Below, one piece after another: positions 47,601-59,280 of a stretch of 64,000 bases of DNA. Source of the DNA: Linnemannia schmuckeri (lineage: Eukaryota > Mortierellomycota > Mortierellomycetes > Mortierellales > Mortierellaceae); the NCBI GenBank assembly GCA_029449235.1, contig JANATG010000003.1, forward strand, positions 372,001-436,000, in the 5' to 3' direction. Within the stretch, counting starts at the first letter, position 1; the number at the start of each line of letters is the position of its first letter. Position numbers and translations under genes: made by a program. The notes under the pieces are model-generated. The model was not told the origin of the DNA and made no database searches. It was given only the letters and a program-made list of their open reading frames with translations.

Positions 47601-50478
47601 GGGAGGGTAGGTAACCGATGTTATTTTGGGTTTATTATGTGAGAGCATTACCGCAACCAAAGCAAGCAAGGGAAAAGTAAAAACAGTGAGCAAGAGACCT
47701 TGACCTTGAAATATGAACCCAGCACTGCAACAGTAAGAAGAAGGAAGAAGAAAAGAAGTTTAGATAGGGAATGAAATGAGGGAATGCAGGGGGATGATTC
47801 ATGGTTTGAATCCCCGGTCGGTGGGTGGAAAAAAAGCAGACAGGCGCATCACACGCACGCACGCATATAGAGCTGGGAAGGTTTTTTTTTTAATTTCGAC
47901 AAGAGAGGGAAGGGAGGGTAGAGAGGGGAAAGAGATAACGTTGGCTGGCATTTTTTGTGTTTGAAGCAAACAAACACTAACACAAACACAAACAAATAAA
48001 CAAGCCCGAGAAAAAAAAATAACGGTCAAGGGAGCGAGAAGGAGGAGGGAAAATGTGCAAAATGTGGTGATGAGGATATACAAGTTGGACATCCCTCCGC
48101 CTCATCCCACTCTCTCCCTTTCATTTCCTTTAGAAAAAAAAAAGTCTATTCATAACAGAAACAGCGTGGCTGATTTGTCTGCTCTAACCAGGAGAATGAT
48201 GATGATGTATCCCTTACATTACATTCATTCATTTCCTCCCCCCTCCCCCTCCTCCCCCCAGTGATTGTTCCAGATGAATGTGATGGTACCTGAGCCAGAT
48301 GACACCAAGTGATTGAATGACTACTGATCAGTCGTTGGATTGACTCGTTAGTGTCTGATGACTTGAGTGAGGGGAGAATAGGCGGGTAAGTGATGATGGT
48401 TCCTGAACAGTGTATTTGATTGATCCGACGGCTGTAGTCGTTGTCTGTATTGTCGGTTTGATGTCTATTTGCATTAATGTGCGGTGATGATTTGTTTTTG
48501 TTTTGCTTTGGAGTAGAGGTACGAGACGATGGCTGTTATTGTTGAGAGCACATCTTTCGAGTGAAAAGAGAGCTTGCCACAAAGAATGTATGGATGAATT
48601 TGAATGAATAGACAATGATGATGCCGATGATGATACCGATGATGACGATGTCCACGGTGGTACTCTCTTTCACACATCAACTAAAAGGAATGATGCTGCA
48701 GCCTGGTGACGATATTTTGTTGGTCGTTTGTCGTTTGTCGTTGTTCAGTAATACTCTCTAGTCGTTCCTTCTCTCTTTTCCTCCCCTGCCCCGCCGCTCC
48801 TTCCCTTCCTCTCGTTCAATGAGCTTTTTTTTTTTTTTTTTTCCAGTTCTGGGACCCAAAAGAAAACAGCCAAACAGGCGAGGGTAGGTTTCATTTGCCA
48901 TTCGCCCATTTGCTATTTGCTAGATAGCCACGGACAAAAAACAGAAAGAGCACGCAACTCAGAGGAGTGAGATATTCCATAATTGGTACTTATGAGGCAT
49001 TCTTTTCTTAAAAGACTGAGACCTTGCCAATCGCCGGTCGGCCTCCCAATGGGTTTTTTATCTCTTCCCTTTCGCTTCCTACTCCACTTTGTACAATGGT
49101 GCAGGAGTTAAGAGTAAGAGTTAGGTAAAAGTGCTCCGTTACTTCAGAAGGGCTACCCACAATGATGGGACCCCGGTTCTTCCTCCCTTCCCTATCCCTC
49201 TCCCTCCATTGAGCACAAAAAAAGTAAGAGCATAACAAGCTGCTTCTCATAATGCTCCACTTTTTCTTTGTCTCTCCCTCTCCTTCCTTCGCTATCCCTT
49301 TTCGCCTTTCGCTCTTTTTACGACCTGTCCACTACATGACTAACTTGCATTATTGATACCATTGGGTACACAGCCAGAATCAGCCAGCCAGAGATAGCCA
49401 GTTTTACACGTCGTTTTATTTTATTTTTTTCGTTGTCCACTCACGTTTCTCTTCTGCTCTCGCTCCGACGACAAAAACTCATTTTTGAGAGGTACTCAAA
49501 GAAGAACCCTTACCTTTCTCCTCTCCCTCCTCTCCCTCCTCTTCCCTTGTCTTACCACTCTTTCGCTCTGGCTCTCTAAAGTTGCTCCACCTTCTCCTTG
49601 TTTGATATGATATCTGAGGAACCATTTAATACACATCCAATGCTACCTTCCCCTACCTCTTTTCAAAACGTCATGTATTTGCAGAATAAAAAAAAAGCTC
49701 AATGCAAGGAGAGAGGGTTGAGGAGAACGAAGAATGAAAGTAAATAATTGAGAGCGACCACTGGACTCTGTTTGTTGTTTTTGTTTGTTGGATTCAAAAC
49801 TGTTAACACCAGAACAAGCTCTCGCGGTTATTGTTTTGGGCTTGCCTGCCTCCAACACGGCGACAAATAGGGGAAGGCGGTAGGTGAGTGCTGGTTATTT
49901 GTGAAATGACAGAGAGAACGGAGATTACAATCTCAATTGGTACATTGGGAAGCAATGAGAGCGAGAGACACGTCCAAACCAATATGGGTCATGGAAAGTT
50001 AAAGGGAGCAGAGGCAGGGGCAAAGCTAGGGGTAAAGAAGGGTGAAAGGGTGTGAAGGGTGAAGGGTTGTGAAGGGAAAGTTAGAGTATAAAAAATACCA
50101 GGAAATGGCCCTAATCACATCTCTATTTTTTCATTATTTTTTTTTGTTCATCCGACAATTCAGACTCTCGCTGGCTGCAGCCTTTATCTCTTCGGTTAGT
50201 CAATCCTTCATTGACTTTTGGGATGACAGAAAAGAAAGAATGAAGGAAGGAATGAAGGATTGAACAGAAGCAAGAGAAAATGCAGAATGAGCGAGTTAGA
50301 AAAAGGAAGGAGGAAAAGAAGGAAGGCTCGGAGATTCTTCTCACTTCGCTCATCTCCTCATATTCTCTCAGCTAATTCCTATCTTTTTGCTCCCTCACTC
50401 CCTTTCTTCCATGTTTCTCTTTTTTACTCGTTCTCTCTCTAGCCAGCCTGAGCTTTAAAAACCCACCACCTTGTCGCC

Positions 50479-50653
50479 ATGCCTCACTCGAAGATAGGGC
50501 TGCAGCTACGGTTTTTGAGCAACAAAAGGTAAGGGTAGCTCTCTTTCAGCTTTTTAGCGAATGAAACGATTAAGCGACTGTTGTAAAAGAAAAAAAAATA
50601 AAAAATAAAAATGTAGTCTCAATAGGGTACCATTACAAAAAAAGCTGAGATAG
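50479..50653 (+). CDS. Tentative tiny spliced gene in the gene-poor region
   Basis: After a C/T-rich stretch (50340-50450) and a TTTAAAAA box, an ATG at 50479 opens MPHSKIGLQLRFLSNK and reaches a good donor (GTAAGG at 50529). A phase-compatible acceptor (ATGTAG, exon from 50617) would give about 28 basic residues ending at TAG 50651-50653. The leader-ATG-donor order is the same as in the certain genes here. No family is recognised and the reading frame is very short, so this may be chance or a leader exon of a longer transcript. Confidence 0.15.
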
Positions 50654-53600
50654 GAGTAGTAGCCATGACACTGTTGTTTTTTACAATATGTGTGTTTTCT
50701 ATTCAATCGAAATGCATTTCCAAAAGAAAAAAGGAGAAAAACGCGCGCCCATCAAGACAGGCAAGGAAGCATTTCTGTCAATTGCGTTTGTTCTCTTCTT
50801 TGGCCCTGCAGTAATAAGGATTTCATGTTGTGCGAGAATAATAAAAAGTGCTCAGTTGAGGAAAGGAGGGGGGAGGGTACGATGGGATAGGAACCATGCA
50901 CAATGCAAAATGTTCGTTGGCTGGCCTATTCTGTTCATCGTTCATTCTACCTGAACTGTATCCTGTGTGGACTACATGAAAAACAAAAAAAAAGGAGACA
51001 AACACGCAAAACACACACACATGAAAGGAAGAGCAAAATGCATCCAGGGGTGAGAGGTGGTTGGAAGAAAAAGGAAGGAGAGGTTTCCAGGGGATAGTGC
51101 GACTCTTGGATAGGTCGGATTTTTTGATCGCCTAACACCCACATCCAAACACACATGGACGCATGGTTGCATCCACACAGATATGTGCATTGTTATTGTC
51201 TTTTTGAATAAGATTGATTGCATTATTCGTTCTTGTCCAAAGAAAAGGTGTCTCCTTTGTGCACCCTTTTGTGTTCATGCTGTGTATGTTCTGTCCTTAT
51301 GTCGTTTCCGTTCTTTGCTTAATTGGTTGCCTTCACTTGCCACCCCTTTGTGTTCGATAACAAATATTGAGAAAAAGCTAAAAAAGTGACGGACAGCACA
51401 AATGTCCATTACGAAAGCAAGGGTGGCAGCCAAGAAAAAGTAGTTGTAAAAGCCAGTAGCAAGGATACAAATTGTTAGCAGAAGAGAACAAACGACGGTC
51501 GCTGAAAAGAAAACAGGAAACAGGAAATAAAAAAGAAAGTCCAGAACTGGAACAAGGAAAACAAACAACAAACAACGCAAACAAAAAAACCTAAAGGGGT
51601 TTGGGCTAGGAACCAGGAGACGGACAGACAGAGAAAGAGGACCGAGAGTCAAGTCAACAATGTAGTTGTTGATGCTGTTATGAATGAAGAGGACGAAAAA
51701 AAAAGGGCTGGGAGGTGTCAATCACCAGCCAGAAAAAAAAAGGGTTTCTGTTCGGCGTATTCTGCTTGCCCTGATTTAAAAAAAAGTTAAAGAGCGAAAA
51801 AAGAAACGCTTACCTCTTGGGCGATTTATTTGTTCCCCTTCTCTCTCGAACTCACCCCAAGAGAACGAGAGAGTGGGTGAAGTGAAAGAGAGAGAGAAAA
51901 GGGAATGGAGAGGCAGAAGAACGAGTAAAGAGCATGCATTCAGTTGCACGTCAGGGGGAAAAAAAAAACAGAAAGACGTGCGTATCAATGTCAATGGTGT
52001 ACTCGACAAAGAGACAAAAGTAAACGAGAAGAAAAAACAGTTATTCAGGGTTCATCGATTTGTCCCCCTCTTCCTATACCATTCGTTCGAGGAAGGAGGG
52101 ACGCCCTCAATAGACAGTTGAATCAATCGCCTTCTCCCTTTCCTTTCGTTCTTCCTGCTCCTGTTATCCTTTTCCTTTATGAGTGTCTGTGAGTGTCCTC
52201 ACAATTACACTCTCGAAATTGCACTCTGAATGATCTCCTCCAGGATCGACATTGTTGCTCCTCAACGAAATTCTTGTCCTTGGACATCCCTGTTTCGCCC
52301 TTTACTACGTACTTACCCTTACAGATCACCTCGTCTTTTCTCTGTCCATCTCCTTTTTTGTTCTCGTTGTCTCTTTTCAACAATCACCATTCCTTTTCGC
52401 TCGCACTCCTCTTGTCTCTCATTCTCCTCATACACGCTTGCAACCAGAATGACAAGTTGACTCCCCGCTTCTAGGTTTCTTTTTTATTTCGTCGATCCAC
52501 AGAAAGAGACAAGACCCTGAATGTCTAGGGCAAGGCGTAAACCACCTCCAGAAAATACAATGTGTAGGATGGAATCTGAACGGCTATGTCGTTCGCTGCC
52601 ACTTTTCTGAAAATAAGCATAGATACATAGAAATACAAGCCCCTTCTGATTGGACATGTCCGTCCTTATGTCAGGTACCAAAAAAAAAGTCAAAATAGAG
52701 AAGTACCTCTCATGAGGCTCGCCGTGACAGAAAAAAAAGGGTAGAAGGAGATAAGAAAGAGTACATTAAAAAGAAGTGGTGCTATTGAAAAAACAAAAGA
52801 AAACGATTGAATTCAATTTACAAAAGGGAAGGTTTGTGCGATCGTGAAAGGGATGGTAGGTAGTTAAGAGACACGAATGACGAGGAGAGAGGAAGGAGAA
52901 GAGAAGGAGGATAGGAAAGGAGGATGGCGTGCAAAAGTAGGAAGTCAACCATCGTCATGGAATGGTTGGCTGTCTGATGGGTTGCTAGTTGCTGGCTGAC
53001 TGGCCAGCTAAATGTAGCTAACAATGACTATGGATATTGAATAGATGACATGGCCCACACATTGTCAACCCTGAATGGAGAAGTGGAGGACGGCAAACAC
53101 AGAGAGAGAGAGACAGCATATAGGATTAATATGAGAGAGTAAGTTCACTCAATTGGCAATGCAAAGGGTGAGCGAGTAGTGAGCATTTGTGCAATGCCAT
53201 GTTTTTCTTTTGCTCATAGCCTGTTGGTACTGTATGTATTGTCTCGCTTTTTCTTCTTCCTCCCCCCATTGTCTCCTTGTATGCTTCATTGCTTCATTAC
53301 TGGCGTAGGTGCAATATATACCTGTACTTATTACTGACTGGATCATTACCATTAGGAAGGAATAACATGGTAGAGGATGTTCCTTCCTCATTTCAATCAT
53401 TTCATCCAATGCATCCATTCCTTCAAATCCTCTATTTGCATTAAAACAAATGATTCATTTTACTTCTGCTTCTTCGTCTTCTTCATCATCGTTGGCTTTT
53501 GGCCTTTTTTCTTTCTTTGCTGCGAGAGTTTTTTGTGTCAAGGATGAGCGTGTACACTCAAGTCAAGCATATAAGAATAAAACGCTTCTTTCCCCACTCT

Positions 53601-54688
53601 CCACCTTCCCTCTCCTTCTTTTCTTCAACCTTTTTTTCTTCTCATCCACCGTAAATACATACCCCCAGTGTCATCGTTATCATTACTTTCTGTCCCTGTT
53701 TTCTTAGTTTAACTCTTTTTTTTTTTTCTCTTTTTCTCGTCTCGCTTCTCTTTTTTTCTTTTTCTTCTCTTCTCTTCTCTCATCTAATCTTCTTACTCTC
53801 TCCTTCTCCCTCCCTTTCTCTTTCTTCTCTTTCTCGTGTTTTCATATACGCCACGCTCCATCACTTGATTCACTACTCCAATACCTGTGTTTACGCCACT
53901 CACTCGCGATAATATCCCTCTTCTTAAAACCCTTCCTTTTCCATCCAAGCACCTTTGACACACACATTCTCTCTCTCTTCAAGACGTCTATCCAACTTGG
54001 TCGTTCATTTCAGATTCTCTTTCTGAACGTTCTCACTCTCATATATACTCACTCTTCTTGTGTGTTTACCTGTATGCGTGAGTGTGTGTGTGTGTGTCCA
54101 CTGTTCAGTTCTGTGTACTTGTATATACTGTGCATTTTATCACTTTATTCTTTCGTACGTTGTTCACTTCTGTGTGTGTCTGTGTATATATAGGGCGTGT
54201 ACCTGCCTTACTTTTCCCCCTCTTTTCTCTTTTTCTTTTTTCTTTCTTCCTTTCTTCCTTTCTTCCCTTCTTCCTCTTTTCCCCTCCTCGTAAACCATCG
54301 TTTGTATTCATTCATTTCCCAATTCGATTCATTCATATTTTTCATTTTAAATTTCATTCTCAAATTCATTCAGTTATTCACGCCCTCTTCTTCATCCTCC
54401 CATTTAATCGTCTGCCCTTTTTTTGTTTGTTCGCTCCTCTCTTTTCTTTCTTTTCCCTCTTTCCCTCTCTCTTTCTCTTTCCCTTTGTAACCACTGTTCC
54501 CTCATAACAGTCCTTTTCCTTCCTCCCCTTTTCGCTTTCTCCATTCTTCCTTCTTCATCCCCCATTTCATGTCCATGACCATTGCTCGTCGTCTTCGTTG
54601 ATTCCTTCCTCTCTACATTCACTCATTCTCCTCACTCCTCTGCAAAAGCGAGAAACAGCCACCCCGTTTTCATTATTTTTTTTCTCCA

Positions 54689-54720
<32 letters not shown>

Positions 54721-55103
54721 CAATTGAATATTTTATTCTAATTTATCCTATATTTTCTTGTTCAGTTGAATGCCCTGAACATTCTATTTCGTATAATAAC
54801 TAGCAATTACCTCTTTCTCAAAGATCCAGTCCTTTTTTATCCTTCTTCTTATCCTCCTTCTCTCACTTTCCCCTTCCTTCCTTTACCCAACTCTTTTTTT
54901 CTTTATTCCTGCCCTTCTTCACCCACATCCATTTCCCTCAAACAAGCACTAATCATCATCCTTCCGCCAAACAAACAAAAAAACACACAACAACCAACAC
55001 ACAAAAAAAAAATTCAATTGCTTCATTTGCCACCCACGGTATCAAAGCTCATCCTCATCCTCATTCAAATCCCCTTCCCACAATCCCCTTCTTCTTCCCC
55101 TTG

Positions 55104-58100
55104 ATGCCCTCAACCTTCTCAACGACTGCCCTCGCTCATCACTCTAGTAATAATAGTAATAATACCAACCCAACAATTGCAACCACAAACATTCAGCAAT
55201 ACTACCCTCAACAGCAACACAACCAACAACACAACCAACAACAACACCAACAACAACACCAAGAGCAATACCAACAACAACAACAACAGCAGCAGCAGCA
55301 GCACCGCACGAGTATCATTATGGATCACGATCGGGAGCAAGATCCCCTTTATCCCGTTAATCTTCAAGGAGGCGCAACAACTACCACAAACAACAGCGGC
55401 AACAGTAACAACAGTGGCAACGGCAATGGCTACAATAGCCACAATCCCGTACCTTCAGCCTCACTGCTCTATCACCAGCCAACACAGCACCATCATCAAC
55501 CTCAGGAGCTGTCACAGGGATTACTTTCTCCAGTACAACAGCAACAAACGCAGCAGCAACAGCAACAACACTTTAATACTCAGCAACAGCACCACATCTA
55601 TTCGTCGCAGCACAACAACCATGGCGGCGACTATCACGGATACCAGCCCGATCTACAAAAGTCCATCTCGCATCCGCTGGACATCTATCAAACTCCGGCG
55701 CAACCTCAAGACCAGGCGATGTTGACTCCCCTAATCGGCCGCCAGCTGAGCGGCCACGCCAACAGCTTTCAGGCTCCACATCACCCCCAACATCCCTACC
55801 AGCATCATCATCACTCACAGCAACAGCAACAGTACTATCAAACGCCCCATTATCATTACCAGCAACAGCAGCAGCAGCATCTGAAGGCTTACTCTGATCC
55901 TCATTCGGATCCAACAGCTCCTCCGACTCCGGCCTCAACAGCTACTTCAACAATGACGACAGGATCTAGCTCATCTACTCCGTCATTGCCGCCATCTACC
56001 TCGGCTTTGCCCTACCAAAGCGGCGACTACCCACATCTCGGTAAGGAGTGCCAGCGAAGAGTGAATGGTTTAATTGATTTCAGAAATATGACCGTTTGCC
56101 GAAGCATTCCTCGACTGAGAACAGCAAACCTGACGGATAGTATTTTTTTGTTATTATTATACGACAACTGGCAATTGACGTTTAGCAGGCTTGCCGCTGA
56201 CGATGCCGACCTGGACAACAGCAACAAATGGTAAGGAATAGCTTATCCCACATGCTGCTCTTTCGATCTGCTCACACATACACGCATTTATCCCCCTTTT
56301 TTACTTTTTTTTCTTTGGTTTTCAACCTTCTCTCTACCTTTTAATTTTCTCAATGTGTTTGTTGTTTTGTTTGTTGTTTATGTTTTTTTTGTTTGTTGAT
56401 TGCATGTGCACTCAAGGGGAGGGCACTGACAGGGCAGTCCTCTTTCCGCTCTTCTGTGCACCCACCCACTGCGTTACTTTTGCTCCCATGGGCGTCCTCA
56501 TCAGATAACATTGTCAGGATATCGACCATTATTCTCCCCTCATTTGCACGAACACACACATCTTTATCCACTGCCACGCCCCTGCCTCAGCACTGCAGCG
56601 CTGTCGTGTTGTCATTCCCCCTTGGAACTAACTGTCGACAATAACAGCAACAAAACCAAAGGTCGTTGGAAAGAATAAAATTACACGTGTCGCCTAATTT
56701 AAAGACTGACAATGACTTCACACATACCACTTTCTCCCTTTTCCCTTTTTTAACATATCTCTCGCTAGCATCACCAAGTGAGCAAGATATGCAGCCAAGG
56801 CAATCCCAGCCCTCGCAACAACAGCCACAACCGCAACCGCCACATCCTCAACACCCAAGCTATCCGCAGCCTGCGCGTGATCTCGCTCAATTGGGCTCGC
56901 TCAAGGCAACAGGCGATCGAGCATCCTATTATCAGTCCCCTCCCCCTCCCCCTGGACAAATTCCAACGCATCTTTACAGGTAAACCCATCTTCTTTTGCA
57001 TTGTCTGGATAAGATCGAATTGGGACATGCCAAAAAAAAAAAAAAAAAAAAAAAAAAAACAGAAACAACGGGCTTATTCGACCCTTTTTTCGAAGGAGAG
57101 AGAAGGACGAGCGTGATTTTTTCTTGTCGCTTTATTTTTGAGCCCCATGGGACAGACAGCACCAGCTACCGCACCTAGCTCTCTTTTTCTCTCTCCTCGA
57201 AGGGTTTCATGTGGATCGTCATGTGGAGCTCTCTTTTTTTTTTTTTTGACTTGTTTGTGTACTTCAGGGCATTGACTGGTTCCTTTCGTTGTTCACTTGT
57301 TCACTTGTCTAATTGCTCATCTCTTCTTTTGTATGTGGTCAATACTACTACGACTACCAGCCAGCAGAGCCATGATCCGCATCATCATCACCAGCAGCAG
57401 CATGCTCAGCAGGAACAGCAGCAATCGCAGCAGCCACAGCAACAGCACAACACACCTGCTTGGGTTGGAAATATGTCGTCTGACTCATTTCACTCGCCAC
57501 CAGACTTTCTGGGTATGTTTCTCTCCAAGGTCCAAAACGGCAACACCATCTCCCCTTTGATGATATCTCGATCTCCTTTTTTTTCTTTTCAAATGTGAAA
57601 GCGCCTTTCTTATCTCATGGGTGTGCCTGTGTTTTTATATTTGGTCTATGGAGCCCGAAAGGGAATAGGGGACTTGTCTCAGTGTCATCATATTCACACC
57701 CATTCCATTCCAAAGTCCTCTCCTTCCCTTTGACTTTTCTTGGATGCTCTTTCACGCTCGTCCTCATTCTCGCTTCGCTCTGACATGTGTATGTTTGTGC
57801 ACATACCTTGGCTTTGCCTTCGCCCTTTTTTGCTCACTACTTTCCTCCCCGTCCTTTGACTTTTTGCTGCTTTCTTGACCTTCCCTCCTCGTCGTCTTCC
57901 CCCTCTTTTATTCATCGTCTGATGATGGGCTACATGGAGCTATCTATTATTGGCCAATACTGGTTTCTTTCTTCTGTTCTTGTGTTTTGGGCATGTCCGT
58001 TTTTCCTTCTTTGCCTTTCCCTTTCTCTCATTGCTCTTATTTTAATTACGAGTATGGTTGATTTTGGGTAGTACAGCGGACATTGTTGTGTCCAAGAACT

Positions 58101-58255
58101 GTGAACCTTGGGAAGCAACCTGGAGGCTTAATTTGGGATGTTGATGTTCTCCCAGGAATTGTCCCACGGGTGAAAGGGTAGTGAGTGCGTTTATGGATGA
58201 GGGTGTGTGTGCCGAAGAGCACTTTTTGTTACTGTCGTCTCGTCTGTTCACTGGC

Positions 58256-58289
<34 letters not shown>

Positions 58290-59249
58290 ATGAATATGAT
58301 GACTATGTGTCATTGCTCTCATCTTTATTTGTCTTTTTTGGTCAGAGAGATGGTTGGTCATTTGGGCGAGTTGTCGGCTAGTCCGTTCATCCGTCCGTCT
58401 GTCCGTCTGTCTGTCGGTGCCTCGAGTCGACCGATCGGCTATTGGAATCTCATTACTCCCTTTTCTCTTGCAGTTATTTCTCCCTCTCCTTTTTTTTCAA
58501 TGTCATATTCACATACATACATACAAGAGAGAAGGACACGCAATTAGATGCATAAGAAATGCTCAAAATTGTGGGCGCCCTGATGATCTGGTGATGAATG
58601 TCTTTTCCCCACAGTTTTTTCACTCTTTTTTTTTTGTTCGCACCTTTCGGTTCTTTGGTGTTAGGAGGATTTGTTTGGAGTGAAGGAAGAGAGAGGGGGG
58701 GACAAACGGGAGGTTTGTTTGCCGGGTTTCGAATAGTGTATTACCCTCAGAAAAGGGTAAAAGAGAAATGATAGCACGTCAAGGAGAGACAGCGAGCCAC
58801 AGGAGTGTGTCTATGTCTGTGTGTGAGAGAGGTTGCATGGTTGCTCTTATGTTTATGTTAAGGCAGTTTCGACATCGCTAAGCTTTGTTCTTTTTTGTTT
58901 GAGTGTCGACTGGCCATTGTTTCGTCTTTGTCACAGGAACCGTGTTTTACAGTGGATTGTGGACGTCAGAAGGAAGACAGTCGCCGAGACAGGATTCCTG
59001 GTGATCATGGATCATTTGTCAGTTCCCAGAAACCGGACCACGAGGCATCTTGCGTTTTATCGCCAACCGACACCGTCATTATCCCTTCTTTTTTTGATTA
59101 ACGCTCAGGATGTGATTAGTTAATTGATTGGCGGCAATATGGAAAAGAAGGGAAAGAGAGATAGGGTAAAATCATTCCGAAGATCTTTTTGACACCATCA
59201 ACAAACGCACGTCAACAAAGCAAAAGAGAACTAAATCTTAACGCAAAAG

Positions 59250-59280
<31 letters not shown>

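Larger units (their letters stand above)
42059..55103. other. 13-kb region without a recognisable protein gene
   Basis: Open frames here are short and low-complexity, with no family motif. The first part is the Mtr4 promoter. Visible structure: a G11 run (43573-43583), C/T-rich islands on the plus strand (about 44310-44600, 49500-49600, 50340-50450, 52130-52430, 53580-54560), purine-rich islands (about 46610-46800, 51860-51930, 52720-52930), (TGTGTC)4 at 44441-44464, a T53 run, an A25 run (47050-47074), GATGAT repeats (about 48615-48655), a tandem AATGACAGGAGC pair near 45165-45185, and a T30 run at 54691-54720. The last 1.5 kb is probably the leader and promoter of the zinc-finger gene. Non-coding RNAs could be present but none was recognised. 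Confidence 0.5.

Noticed and set aside
47785..47830. GGTTTGAATCC resembling a tRNA B box
   Set aside because: The flanking bases cannot form a T-stem, and no A box or cloverleaf is present.
48183..48300. ATGATGA followed by CTGA, like C and D boxes of a snoRNA
   Set aside because: No terminal stem, and the region is full of GATGAT repeats, so the boxes are expected by chance.
54082..54507. 141-codon Phe/Ser-rich open frame
   Set aside because: Product of the pyrimidine-rich leader before the zinc-finger gene.
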